From Haloarcula ordinaria (GTDB lineage Archaea > Halobacteriota > Halobacteria > Halobacteriales > Haloarculaceae), in NCBI RefSeq assembly GCF_029338275.1, contig NZ_CP119789.1:3126157-3190156 (forward strand): a stretch of DNA of 64,000 bases, read 5' to 3'. The notes beneath the pieces are model-generated. The model saw only the letters and a list, made by a program, of their open reading frames with translations, did no database searches and was not told where the DNA came from. This document shows, in pieces, positions 9,471-18,443 of this stretch. The stretch's first letter is position 1; every line of letters starts with the position of its first letter. A program made the position numbers and the translations under genes.

Positions 9471-10780
9471 TCACGTCGGATTGAGAATCCAATCAGAAAC
9501 CACACACACTGAGCCTGACAGAGTTACATCATGTCCCGAAAACGGGACCGGAGAATTCGGCATGGCGTCACTGTTTGTAAATTTATATGTGGTACCATAT
9601 GATTCAGATGTCGCCCCCAGATATGGCCGTTCGTTTGAATAACCGACATCTGCCCACTCAAATAATTTCTTAATATATTCTTCCGAATCACTCCTGTCGT
9701 CGAATTTGATGCATAAGTAATTAATGTAGAATGTCCATTTGCGATCCCCACTATACTCTGGTAAATTACTTTTTGCATACGCAACTGGGGGCGTATAACT
9801 TTCTAATGAAGGACTTGTCCAGCCATAGGCCTGATATGTATCTACCGGAATCTCAGGACCCTGATCTAATTTCCATTCCTTGACGCCTGAAGTGGGGATT
9901 TTTGCTTTCGGATACACTGTCCTAACCGCCTCTTTCGCGGACGAGGCTGAAATGTCTGCTACCGTCTCCTCTAGCGTTACATTCCGTTCTGCATTGATCT
10001 TATGAACTGAGTTATTGGATTCATGTTCGCCGGCAAGACGAACAATTGGTGGCCAGATATTCTCGAACTCAGACGATGTCATCGTTTCTCCAGTCCGAAG
10101 TTGTTCTTTAAGAGCTGCGACTGGGTCTTCGTAAGCATCCGGATCTTTGATACCGGTCTGCAAATAGAGATTTCCGGAAACAGTGACTGCATAGTATGGT
10201 TCAATCCCAGAATCTCCTCCTACCTTGAGTGATATGATGAGCCACGGATTGGGGCACTGATCAATCTCAAATTCTTCTACCAGATTTTCCGCAGGTAGAA
10301 TCGACTTCATCAATTCGTATCGTTTTTTTGCAGCGTAGTTTGTTTCGTACTCCTCAAGGTGCTTGCGAGAAAACCAACCACCATCAGAGTCAATTTTATC
10401 AGTACTCATTAAGTCATTGATATTGAGGAAGGTGACTGGACGAAGCCGTTCTACAATAGTAGGGAGTTTATTGATAGAGCCGACATCTGCATCTGGGGCG
10501 TTCAGTTCGTCCACTTTGTTCGAGCCCCCACCTTGTATTTCCCAGCAACGTAGGGATAGTAGTTGTACGGGCGCAATGGGACGCTTTCAGTCGCCACTTT
10601 CGCCTCATCAATTGAGATTAGAGTCGGTGTATCCGTCGGTGTCGAGGTCACTGATTCGACCGCAACAGTTTCTGCGGGATTATCAGTATCCGCCGCCCTG
10701 GACGAAGAGTCTGCACATCCCGCTAGGGAGAGAATTCCACTCGTAGCGGCCGCTTTCAGGAAATGCCTCCGACCAATCAT
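9471..10780 (-). CDS. Tat lipoprotein of unknown function (homopolymer frameshift)
   Basis: The start MIGRRHFLKAAATSG with lipobox SLAGC is a Tat lipoprotein signal, followed by a Ser/Thr-rich linker. The frame then breaks at a run of five C (10525-10529). One more base would join KYKVGG to SNKVDELNAPD and give 436 aa. The mature part is mixed alpha/beta with many Lys, Tyr and Trp, and no family is recognised. Its GC content is lower than that of the core genes, as in the whole 5.7-12.2 kb block. Confidence 0.7.
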
Positions 10781-10877
10781 ATTTTCTACCTTTCGAACGA
10801 CATTTTTTATATTTTTCGAGAATCAATAATGCCGTGCAGTTGGAACAGGATGACTGTGGTCGTAACTGGCCCATATC

Positions 10878-12209
10878 TCAGAGTTCGAAGACATAGGCTG
10901 CACCAGACTTTTCAACACCAGACGTATGCTCATCCCTCGATCCGACAACCGCGTAACGTCCGTTCCCAGCGACACTCCCGTCGCTCATTCGATCAGCAGG
11001 ATCGCCTCCTGCCGGAGCTAGTTTCCTCGTATATTCATACGAGCGATTATCTTCATGCAGGATATACGCCCCACCGCCTTTTTCGATCTCTTCGAAGGGA
11101 TTACAAACCAAAGCTACTGCCCCGTCACTCGAGACGTCGATACTATAGCCAAAGTTGTAGCTATGTTCTGGCTTGGGGCCAGGCACAACCTCTCGCTGGC
11201 TCCAGCTACGATCCTGGGTGAACACGTACACTGCCCCGATATTATTCGAGTCGTCGATCATCATCTCACCCCCGACTAGTACTTTATCCCCAGAATGGGT
11301 TATAGCGATATCTCCTCCACCGAACATTCTGGGGTTTCCATCAATATATGCCTCCTGAGACCATGTGCCCTCAGATTTTCTGAAAATATAGCCAGTGTCA
11401 TACCACTTCCCACCTTTTCGATATGAGGAACGTTCTCGTACGGCAATCGTGGACCCATCTCCTGATATTTCTACCTTAGAAATGTACTGTCCACCGCTTT
11501 CCCGACTTGGTTCTAAAGTAGCCTCTTGAGACCAATCCCCGGAATCAGTCCGCTGAAACACGTACAGACTTTCAATTCTCTCTTCCTCCCGATCGAGCGC
11601 ACCCTCAAGGACCAGCGTATCACCGGATCCTGAGAGAGCGATCGAATACGAATAGGTCTGGAAAACAGTCTCCCTCTCCCACGATTGATTGGACTTGCGA
11701 TAGATGTACACCGCGCCTTCTTTGGATGCGTTTTTAGGCGTACGTCCTGGCGCGGTTATGGCGATGGTTGACCCATCATCTGATATCTCGAGATCATCGC
11801 CCAAGCCGTCCTCTCTTTTCGGATTTGGTAGCGTAATTTTCTGGTCGTTCGACCAGGCCTTTTCCTCTCGATTGTAGATTTCTGCATAGCCCGTTTTAGG
11901 GACACCACCCACGGTACCCCTACCCGTCCCGACCACAATCTCGTCACCGTCGTTTGAGATGGCATTAGATTGGCCAAACATATCGTCCTCTCTCACATCA
12001 GATGGTTCGAGTTTCTGGGTCTCCTTAATCCGCTCCAAATCCGAAATAGCTCTCAGTGACTCGTTCTCTTCTCCCTCCGAAGTAGTCTCAATCGTACTCG
12101 GTTTTCCTTCCGAGGCGGTCGGATTCAGCGACGAACAGCCAGCCAATGAGACTGAGAGTCCAACGCCAGCTTTGAACAAAAACGATCGACGGTCATCTCG
12201 TGGCATCAT
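10878..12209 (-). CDS. Tat lipoprotein with FG-GAP-like propeller
   Basis: 443 aa from the ATG at 12209. MMPRDDRRSFLFKAG and lipobox SLAGC give a Tat lipoprotein. Seven or so blades each carry GxxDDLEISDDGSTIAI or GYSIDVSSDGA followed by VYIFRKS/VYVFTQ, the integrin-like FG-GAP/propeller pattern. An AT-rich GAATATTTACT lies about 27 nt before the start. Probably a surface binding protein. Upstream, after about 70 bp, is the left end of a complete IS5 element. Confidence 0.8.
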   Translation of the reverse strand: MMPRDDRRSFLFKAGVGLSVSLAGCSSLNPTASEGKPSTIETTSEGEENESLRAISDLERIKETQKLEPSDVREDDMFGQSNAISNDGDEIVVGTGRGTVGGVPKTGYAEIYNREEKAWSNDQKITLPNPKREDGLGDDLEISDDGSTIAITAPGRTPKNASKEGAVYIYRKSNQSWERETVFQTYSYSIALSGSGDTLVLEGALDREEERIESLYVFQRTDSGDWSQEATLEPSRESGGQYISKVEISGDGSTIAVRERSSYRKGGKWYDTGYIFRKSEGTWSQEAYIDGNPRMFGGGDIAITHSGDKVLVGGEMMIDDSNNIGAVYVFTQDRSWSQREVVPGPKPEHSYNFGYSIDVSSDGAVALVCNPFEEIEKGGGAYILHEDNRSYEYTRKLAPAGGDPADRMSDGSVAGNGRYAVVGSRDEHTSGVEKSGAAYVFEL

Positions 12210-12394
12210 TTCGAATTGTCTGGAAAGTAGTAAATATTCGCATTTCAAAAAGGTAACTATATCCTGAAAGTAACCATTTTGGCCCTGTTGAAATCCCATT
12301 GTATCGACACCTTTCTCGCTGAACAGTCGTTAAGTAGGTGAGGAAACCTAACAACAACACAAAATATTCACTCGCTATCCGGAATAGCGTACTC

Positions 12395-12499
12395 GTGAGT
12401 AGATTCAGTCCGGTTGTCTGGGGAAGCGCCCTTATTGCACTCGCTATTATCGTAATAGCTCTCTATCGGTTGTATAATAATAGACGAGTGCAGAGTTGA
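12395..12499 (+). CDS. Putative 34-aa membrane peptide inside the IS
   Basis: The GTG at 12395 opens VSRFSPVVWGSALIALAIIV followed by IALYRLYNN and a basic tail. This is one hydrophobic helix with positive residues after it. It lies in the extra segment of the IS, antiparallel to the transposase. An ordinary IS5 element would have no gene here, so it is either a passenger or chance. The clean single-TM pattern favours a real peptide. Confidence 0.4.
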   Translation: MSRFSPVVWGSALIALAIIVIALYRLYNNRRVQS

Positions 12500-12529
12500 G
12501 GTGTATGATTAACTCTCCGCCTCCATTTG

Positions 12530-13351
12530 TCAGAGTGTCTTATTGATGTTATGAGTGAGACAACCGATTACGAGTTCACGGAACTGCTTCCACCAGAGTC
12601 GTGAGCGGACGAATGCGCCATATTTCCGTTTGAGGCGAGAGTTCACCGTCTCGTTCTGACTACGTTGGCCGTAGAGGTCAGCATCCTGCCGAGCGTTCCA
12701 CGCCTTGTGGAGCGGGGAAAACTCTCGGTGCTTGATGAGTGGACGAACCCCGTCTTCACGGGCTAACGCACGAATTTTCTGGTCGTCGTATCCCTTGTCA
12801 CCGAGGAGAACCGCTACTTCCCCGGTATTCCGCTTGATGAGCGACGGCGCTATCTTCGAGTCGTGTTTTCGTGTCGTCGTTACGTGTACGTCGAGAATCG
12901 AGTTCGACCTTGTTTCCACGAGAAGCGTGACCTTCAACTGCTGAATCGTCAACTTCGCTCGCTTCGTATAGTGTTTCGAGGCGTGACTCCGGTCGAACCC
13001 CGAGGCATCAATCCCGACGACACCGTTGGTCGGAAGGAGTGCAACCGAGAGGTTGAGCAGGACGCGCCAAACCGCCATATCGAGGCGATTGAACGCCTTA
13101 CACAACGTCGAGGTGGATGGGAGTTCCTCCAGTTCGATGGCCCTCCGAATCCGAGGCAGCTCGATGAGTTCGTCAAGCAGGGTTCGGTACGACGTATTCT
13201 TTCGCACCTTGAGACAGAGCAGGACGATGTGCTGGTGAAGTGTGTACCGCCGTTTCGAGAATTTCGAAGAGTAGCGGGCAAGAGCTCGCCGAGCCAAGTG
13301 ATACGCCTGCTCAACGAATCGAAGCAACTGCGACTTTGGGAGGGCCTGCAT
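12530..13351 (-). CDS. IS5-family transposase, complete
   Basis: 273 aa from MQALPKSQLLRFVEQAYHLA. The DDE residues can be placed: Asp in VVGIDASGFDR, Asp in VLLGDKGYDD and Glu in SQNETVNSRLKRKYG. The length is normal for haloarchaeal IS5 transposases. The frame is intact, so the element may be active and may move the deleted relative at 5033. Confidence 0.92.
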   Translation of the reverse strand: MQALPKSQLLRFVEQAYHLARRALARYSSKFSKRRYTLHQHIVLLCLKVRKNTSYRTLLDELIELPRIRRAIELEELPSTSTLCKAFNRLDMAVWRVLLNLSVALLPTNGVVGIDASGFDRSHASKHYTKRAKLTIQQLKVTLLVETRSNSILDVHVTTTRKHDSKIAPSLIKRNTGEVAVLLGDKGYDDQKIRALAREDGVRPLIKHREFSPLHKAWNARQDADLYGQRSQNETVNSRLKRKYGAFVRSRLWWKQFRELVIGCLTHNINKTL

Positions 13352-13495
13352 TCGGTCACATTATTGCTCGACCCTGTAACTCTCTGAGGGTTTCAACAGA
13401 GCCGAACGTAATAAACAGAGTATCATGATGGATACACCCTCTATATTCAGCAAACCACTCTTATCAGATGATGAGAGTGTTATTGGCGCCTCGAC

Positions 13496-15321
13496 TTATG
13501 CGATGAGCCTCCCGTCAGGGGTGCGGTCAATCGTTTTTGCCGCCTCCATCCGTTCGATGAGGTCCGCCGCGTCGTCTGGCGCGAGCCCATCGGCCTCCTC
13601 GACGACCGCGTCGACGACGTCGTCCGGGTCGGCGCCGTAGCCGGCCCCTCGAACTTCAGCCCCTCGACGACCTCGGTCACGACGGCGGTCGGTGCGTCCG
13701 ACGTGACGACCAGCACCCCATCGTCGTCAGTCTTGACCTCCACGTCCGGGCCAGGGTCGAGCCCCAGTTCGCGGAACGAGCGACTCTTCAGCCGTGTCGC
13801 ACGCTCGGCGTCGACCATCTCGATCGTCTCGGAATGGCGGGCCTTCGCCGACGCTTCAGCGAGTCGCACGAGGTCCAGCAGCGAGCGTGGCGTCACTGGG
13901 ATGGTCCGCTCTTCGTCTTCCTCGCGGGCGACCAAGCGCGTCTTCACGGCCACGTACCACTCGCGCAGCGCGTCTTTCACCGCGGCGCTCGCAAACGTAG
14001 GCGTGAGGTCGCGACACGCCTGCAGGTACGCTCGCAAGGCGTCGATGCTCACCTCGCCGTCGACGTCCTCGAGGAGATCGTCGGGCACCGCCTGCCCGCG
14101 TGCTTGCCTCGTGGCAACATCACGGCCGTCGAGGATATGGCCTGCCAGTTCGTCGATTTCCTCGCGGTCCGTACGCTCCTCCAGAACCCACAGCAGGTCG
14201 AATCGATCCAGCAGCGGTGAGATGATCTTCGTCTGCTGGATCGGCGAGTCGTTCTCTCGGAAGTGGCCGTCCTCTGGGTTGGCCGCCGTGAGCATCGCAG
14301 TCTCGGCGTTCAGGACCGCGCGCTCACCAGCCTTCTCGATCGTGACCTTTCCGGACTCCATCGCCTCCAAGAGCGCGTTCTGTTCCGACGAACCGGCACT
14401 GTCGAGTTCATCGATGAAGACGGCGCCACCGGAACACTTCGGGATGGCGCCTGCCGTGACGGTCAGGTCGCGGTCGTCAAAGCCGTCTTTCGTCATCGCC
14501 GCTGTCAGGCCGGCCGCCGACGTGCCCTCGTTACCCGACGTCTTCTGACCACGTGGACTGAGCGCTGTCAGCGCTTCACCGAAGTCCGTCTTGCCTGTGC
14601 CCGGATCGCCCAACAAGAGCTGATGCACGAGGCCGCGGTGGTTCGTCCCTTCTGCATCGGGCGAGTTGCCACGAACCAACTGGAGGATGAGACCCTCCTT
14701 GATGTGCTCGTCCCCGTAGTGAGTCGGTGCGACCGAATCCACCAGCACGTCCATCGGATCGTGCATGTCGGCGAGTAGGTCGATGACGTCCTGGTGGGCG
14801 TCGCGGTTCACTTCCTGCATCGCCGACTCCTCGACGATGACGTCCTCAGCGTCGAGGATCTTCTCGCCGACTGTCGAGCCGTTCGGATGGATGGCTTTGT
14901 ACGTCGCGACGACCGTGACGACCTCGCCAGATTCGACGCCCTGTCGAGCCAGCGCTTCCGTAAGATGGGCGTCGATCGTCTCAGTTCCTTCCTCGACACG
15001 CTCGGGAACGGGCTGCAGACGGAGCGCCTGATAGTCGACGTACTCACACTTCTCGCGCTGCAGCGTCCACGGAGCGCGCTGTTTGCCACATCCCTCACAG
15101 AACGCCGGTTGACGGATGCTCCCGAAGTTCTGAGCGACTCGCTTCTCGTTCTCACACTCGCGACAGCGGAAGACGGCCATCTCCAGTTTGGGATCAACCG
15201 ACGAGCGCTGTCGAATCTGCCCACGCACGGCGATCGTGTCGCTGACCGTCTCGGCGTAGTGCTCGCCGACGTGGAAGACGTCGACAGACTCCTCGAGGAA
15301 CGCCATCGAGTCCGTACTCAT
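13496..15321 (-). CDS. mcm: MCM replicative helicase (frameshift near the C-terminus)
   Basis: The ATG at 15321 overlaps the stop of the upstream gene (ATGA). An N-terminal domain with a four-Cys zinc motif (CRECEN and CEGCGKQ) precedes an AAA+ core: Walker A LLGDPGTGKT near residue 240, Walker B AVFIDELDS, then an arginine-finger region (SPLLDRFDLLWVL). Near 13650 one G is missing (GAGGGGCC); restoring it gives a winged-helix end (ADGLAPDDAADLIERMEAAK) and a stop at 13496, about 608 aa. Without it the end is a non-sensical Arg/Ser/Thr tail. It is an ATP-driven hexameric helicase that should unwind the replicon's own origin. It is shorter than chromosomal MCM and diverged, as plasmid and virus versions are. 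It is the last gene of the long minus-strand cluster. Confidence 0.92.
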
Positions 15322-15641
15322 GTGACCACCCCGATGATACCGTCGACGAGCCCACCGACGACGTTCAACGCTGTATGGAAGTCGATGCCTGGGATGATGC
15401 CCGTCCAGAGCATCGCCAGCAACAGCACGGTCGAGATGAGGAGCGAGACGAGGCCGTGACGGGCGACCGTCCGCCCGATCGCCGCGGCGACGCCGAGGAT
15501 GGCCTTGAGTTTGAAGCCCCACCAGAGCCACAAGCCTGCGGTCATCAGCGTCCCGACGCCGATTCCCAGCGTCGCCAGCCCGAACTGACCGACAAGGAAT
15601 TCGATGCCCATCCGGAGAAGATCGACGGGCGTCACGAGCAT
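15318..15641 (-). CDS. Small polytopic membrane protein
   Basis: 107 aa with three or four hydrophobic segments (FLVGQFGLATLGIGVGTLMT, a Trp-rich ALWLWWGF-like stretch, LVSLLISTVLLLAMLW, NVVGGLVDGIIGVV). GAGGTGA lies upstream of the ATG at 15641. The stop overlaps the MCM start by 4 bp, so the two are translated together. No family recognised. Confidence 0.7.
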   Translation of the reverse strand: MLVTPVDLLRMGIEFLVGQFGLATLGIGVGTLMTAGLWLWWGFKLKAILGVAAAIGRTVARHGLVSLLISTVLLLAMLWTGIIPGIDFHTALNVVGGLVDGIIGVVT

Positions 15642-15931
15642 CGCGGCTCACCTCTGACTCGTCGAAACGTTTCATTTTTTCGAGAGTTGTAGGCGGCCGC
15701 CAAGGCGCACTCGCTCGCGTCGCATAATGCGCTCGCCCCCACGGGGGTACTCATGTCCAGTCAAGAATTCCGCGCGCGCGAATTTTTCTGGTCGCGACCG
15801 CGAAACCGGCGCGGGGACCGTTCTCCGTCGGTCCGACCCCCTGGGTTCGTCTACGAAAACAGACAGTTCTTGAGCACTCCTCGAGGTCGGCGACGAGGAT
15901 TGTGGTCTGCTGGGGTGGGTGGTCGGCCTGA
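15642..15931. other. 290-bp non-coding gap with palindromes inside the cluster (candidate origin or promoter)
   Basis: This is the largest gap in the minus-strand cluster. It holds the palindrome GGCGGCCGCC (about 15692-15701), a CCCCCACGGGGG hairpin (about 15737-15748) and an alternating CGCGCGCGCG tract (15771-15780) between AATTC and GAATT. Its position, just before the small membrane gene and MCM, suits a replication origin or an internal promoter. Neither is proven. Confidence 0.35.
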
Positions 15932-17080
15932 TCACGCCGACGCACCCCCCGGAACTGCAGCTCGCTTCGAGTCCGTCTCTGAGAGATAGACCTTCAGGTC
16001 ACCGTGGATCGGCTTCGAGATCTCCGGCCACGTGATCGGCGGCCAGGTGAACTCCTTCTCGGTGTAGAGAATCGCCTCGCCTGTGTCCAGGTCCGACGTG
16101 ATGTCCTCTTCCATCGGCACGGACTCGAATCCCTTCGGCGATGAGCCGCCGTGAGGGTTCGCCGTCCCGTTCATCCCGACGCGCCATCGAATGCGGTCGG
16201 TCCAGAGGTTGTGCAGGTGCTTGTCCTTGTGGCCGAAGAACAGCCCGATGATGCCGTTCTTCCGGAAGTCCTCGACGGCCGTCCCTGCGAGCTGCACCTT
16301 CTGGAGCGTCGCGTACTGGTCCTTCGAGACACCCTCTCGAGCGAGCGATGCGACCTCGTCGCAGATCCACGTTGTCCAGTCGAACGGGCCGCGCTCGACG
16401 AGCGAGAGTGCCCAGCCGAACCACCAGTGATCGACCGGGTCGCCTTCCTGGAACTTGACGCCGTCGACGACCTTGTCACTCTCTTCGTAGACCCACTGGC
16501 AGCCCCGCATTTTCGGATCTGGGTAGACGACGTGGAACACGCCGTCTTGTAGGACGTTCAGATTCAGGTCCATAATGTCGCTGTAGTGCGTTACCTTCCG
16601 GACGACGTCCTCGAGCGGCACCTGCTTGCCCATCGAGTTACGGTTCCCGCCCTTCTTCACGACGTACGCGGTCGCGTCGTATCCCTTCGGGAGGCATACG
16701 TGCGCGACCGGTGCGTACGGGAGCCATTCCGAGCGCGAGCCCGTCGCCGCCCGCCAGACCACACGCGAGTTATTGACCTCCATGTCAATCTGGGCGGCGC
16801 GAAGAGCGAGCGTCGTCTTCCCGGAGTTCGGCGGTCCTGTCGCGAACCACTCGACGCCGCCACTCGGTTGGTTGCGGCCGCCGTCCCATGTGTGGTCCCA
16901 GAACGCCGGCACCAACCCTTCCGCGTCGAACTGGTCGGGATTGAACTCCGGCATTCCGTGGATTCGACGAAGGTGCCGTCCGTCCGAGTGGTTTCGTGCG
17001 TCGTTCGTCCACTGCTCGCTGCCGTAGTGGGGCTCGATGAAGCCCAGTTCCTGCGGGTCGTGTAGATCAGACATGGTCAC
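15932..17080 (-). CDS. P-loop ATPase of the surface/particle cluster
   Basis: 382 aa. Walker A is WFATGPPNSGKTTLALRAAQ near residue 85, and Walker B is WTTWICDEVAS near residue 240. The rest is soluble, with many Trp and His. The GTG at 17080 overlaps the previous stop (GTGA); an ATG two codons later is an alternative. Within a cluster of membrane and surface proteins a single P-loop ATPase suggests packaging, extrusion or assembly, comparable in role (not in clear sequence) to the NTPase of pleolipoviruses or a conjugation motor. The family is not certain. Confidence 0.75.
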   Translation of the reverse strand: MTMSDLHDPQELGFIEPHYGSEQWTNDARNHSDGRHLRRIHGMPEFNPDQFDAEGLVPAFWDHTWDGGRNQPSGGVEWFATGPPNSGKTTLALRAAQIDMEVNNSRVVWRAATGSRSEWLPYAPVAHVCLPKGYDATAYVVKKGGNRNSMGKQVPLEDVVRKVTHYSDIMDLNLNVLQDGVFHVVYPDPKMRGCQWVYEESDKVVDGVKFQEGDPVDHWWFGWALSLVERGPFDWTTWICDEVASLAREGVSKDQYATLQKVQLAGTAVEDFRKNGIIGLFFGHKDKHLHNLWTDRIRWRVGMNGTANPHGGSSPKGFESVPMEEDITSDLDTGEAILYTEKEFTWPPITWPEISKPIHGDLKVYLSETDSKRAAVPGGASA

Positions 17081-17901
17081 ATCGTCCTCGAGGGTTGACT
17101 CTCTGCGCCGTCGTCTTCGCGGTGTTCGTCAGCCTCACCGGCCCAGCGATCGACCGCCCGGTTGTACGAGGGGAGCAGATACGTCGCGGCCCACAGCTCC
17201 CGCTCGCGCTCGTACTTCTCAGCGTCCACCGTGAGGACCCGCTGGGCGACGGTGCTGTCGTGGATCTTCCAATCGAAGTCCGGCTCGACCATGTGCAACT
17301 CTCCGAGTGTCCCGTTGTCGAGGCGGGAGAGCCAGTCGTCGACGGCGGCCATGTCCTCGAAGCCATCCAGGAGTGACAACAGAAGGTCGCTCTGTTTCTG
17401 GTAAAGGTCGTCCAGCGCCGGCCGCATCGCGAAGTACTGCGTCTCGCTGGCGTCCTCGACACGCTCGCTCTTGTTGGTGTACTGCTGGGCGTTCTTCCGG
17501 AGGGTTCGGTACGCAGCACGGAACGCCGGCCGGATGTACTTCGCGGCCCACAGCCGGCGTTCCTGCTCGGCCGTGTGCTGATCGACAGGGTCTTCGCGCC
17601 ACTCGCGACGGTTGGGGCTCGTGATGAGGATCGACAGTGGCACTGGTCGTGAACACACCTCAACGAACCAGCCGTCAGGCACGCGACCGAGCGACCAGAA
17701 CTGCATCTGGTGCAAGGACACGATGAGATCCCGGCGGTCAGTGTATCCCTCGATGGTCCAGCGCTGAAGCCACTGACGCTGATCCTCGTTCAGTTTGTCC
17801 AGCGCTGGCGTGATAGACACGTCTGTTCCCGCATTCGTCTCTCTCTCACGCACGCCGTCCAGGAGGCCGTCCAAGGACGACTGCCCCGAACCCGAAGCCA
17901 T
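17077..17901 (-). CDS. Soluble helical protein of the cluster
   Basis: 274 aa without membrane segments. It is rich in Trp, Arg and charged residues (ALDKLNEDQRQWLQRWTIEG, ERELWAATYLLPSYNRAVDR). A repeated motif RxLWAAKYIRPAFRAAYRTL / RELWAATYLLPSYNRAVDRW suggests an internal duplication. Starts and stops overlap those of both neighbours, so it is co-translated with the ATPase. Possibly an adaptor or scaffold for it. No family recognised. Confidence 0.65.
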   Translation of the reverse strand: MASGSGQSSLDGLLDGVRERETNAGTDVSITPALDKLNEDQRQWLQRWTIEGYTDRRDLIVSLHQMQFWSLGRVPDGWFVEVCSRPVPLSILITSPNRREWREDPVDQHTAEQERRLWAAKYIRPAFRAAYRTLRKNAQQYTNKSERVEDASETQYFAMRPALDDLYQKQSDLLLSLLDGFEDMAAVDDWLSRLDNGTLGELHMVEPDFDWKIHDSTVAQRVLTVDAEKYERERELWAATYLLPSYNRAVDRWAGEADEHREDDGAESQPSRTM

Positions 17902-18443
17902 CAGTCGTCACCTCCGGCGGCTGCCGTCGACGGCTCGTCATCGCGATCGAGAGCCGGGTCGTCGTCCGAGAGGACCGTATCGAAGGGCTTGCTCTGGCGG
18001 TTGTGCGCCTCGTTGACGACGCCATCCTCGCGGAGGTCACGAAGCCAGTCTTCGACGTCGTATTGCTTGTTCTCGCTCTCGATGAGTTTCTCCAGCAGCT
18101 GGTCGATCGTGCCGAACCGGCGGACGTTCAGGTCCGTGTACCATGCGGTGACCCAGGCCTTGCGCGCCTGCCCGGGTGCGACCCACGACTGGGCTTTCCC
18201 CTCGATCGGCTCGGCGAACATGAGCACGAACGGGAGGCACGTGAGTGGGCCCCACTGCCACGCCCCGACGAAGTCCATCGAGGCGAAGGCGGCCATCGCT
18301 GGCACGGCGACCATGCCCGCGAGTTGAGCGTACTGCTGGGCGCCTATCGACTCCGGTAGGACGCGGAACTTCCCGGGTCGAGGTCGTCCTCGAGGAGTTC
18401 GCCGTCGTCGTTGCGGGGTGGCTGGTAGGTTCGCCACGGCCAC
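17901..18443 (-). CDS. Membrane-associated protein with basic N-terminus
   Basis: 180 aa. A basic N-terminus (RRRRTPRGRPRPGKFRVLP) is followed by a hydrophobic hairpin (AGMVAVPAMAAFASMDFVGA, GPLTCLPFVLMFAEPIEG) and then an acidic C-terminus. The first about 33 codons overlap the end of the upstream gene in another frame. That is longer than the 1-4 bp overlaps elsewhere, so the true start may lie nearer 18340. A shared protein-RNA or ATPase-docking role is possible but unproven. Confidence 0.6.
   Translation of the reverse strand: MAVANLPATPQRRRRTPRGRPRPGKFRVLPESIGAQQYAQLAGMVAVPAMAAFASMDFVGAWQWGPLTCLPFVLMFAEPIEGKAQSWVAPGQARKAWVTAWYTDLNVRRFGTIDQLLEKLIESENKQYDVEDWLRDLREDGVVNEAHNRQSKPFDTVLSDDDPALDRDDEPSTAAAGGDD

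Larger units (their letters stand above)
12281..13403 (-). mobile_element. Complete IS5-family element (1123 bp)
   Basis: The ends are inverted repeats: left GGCCCTGTTGAAATCCC, right (reversed) GGCTCTGTTGAAACCCTC. It contains a full-length DDE transposase and, unusually, 250 bp of extra sequence between the left end and the transposase stop. No target duplication is visible. The shorter relative at 5033-5648 has the same orientation. Confidence 0.85.

Noticed and set aside
13480..13640. Arg/Ser/Thr-rich C-terminal tail of the MCM as read
   Set aside because: A one-base correction gives a normal acidic winged-helix end, so the tail is a frameshift artefact.
15672..15935. Arg/Ser-rich frames in the gap before the MCM genes
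   Set aside because: No Shine-Dalgarno or coupling, and composition like non-coding GC-rich DNA with palindromes.
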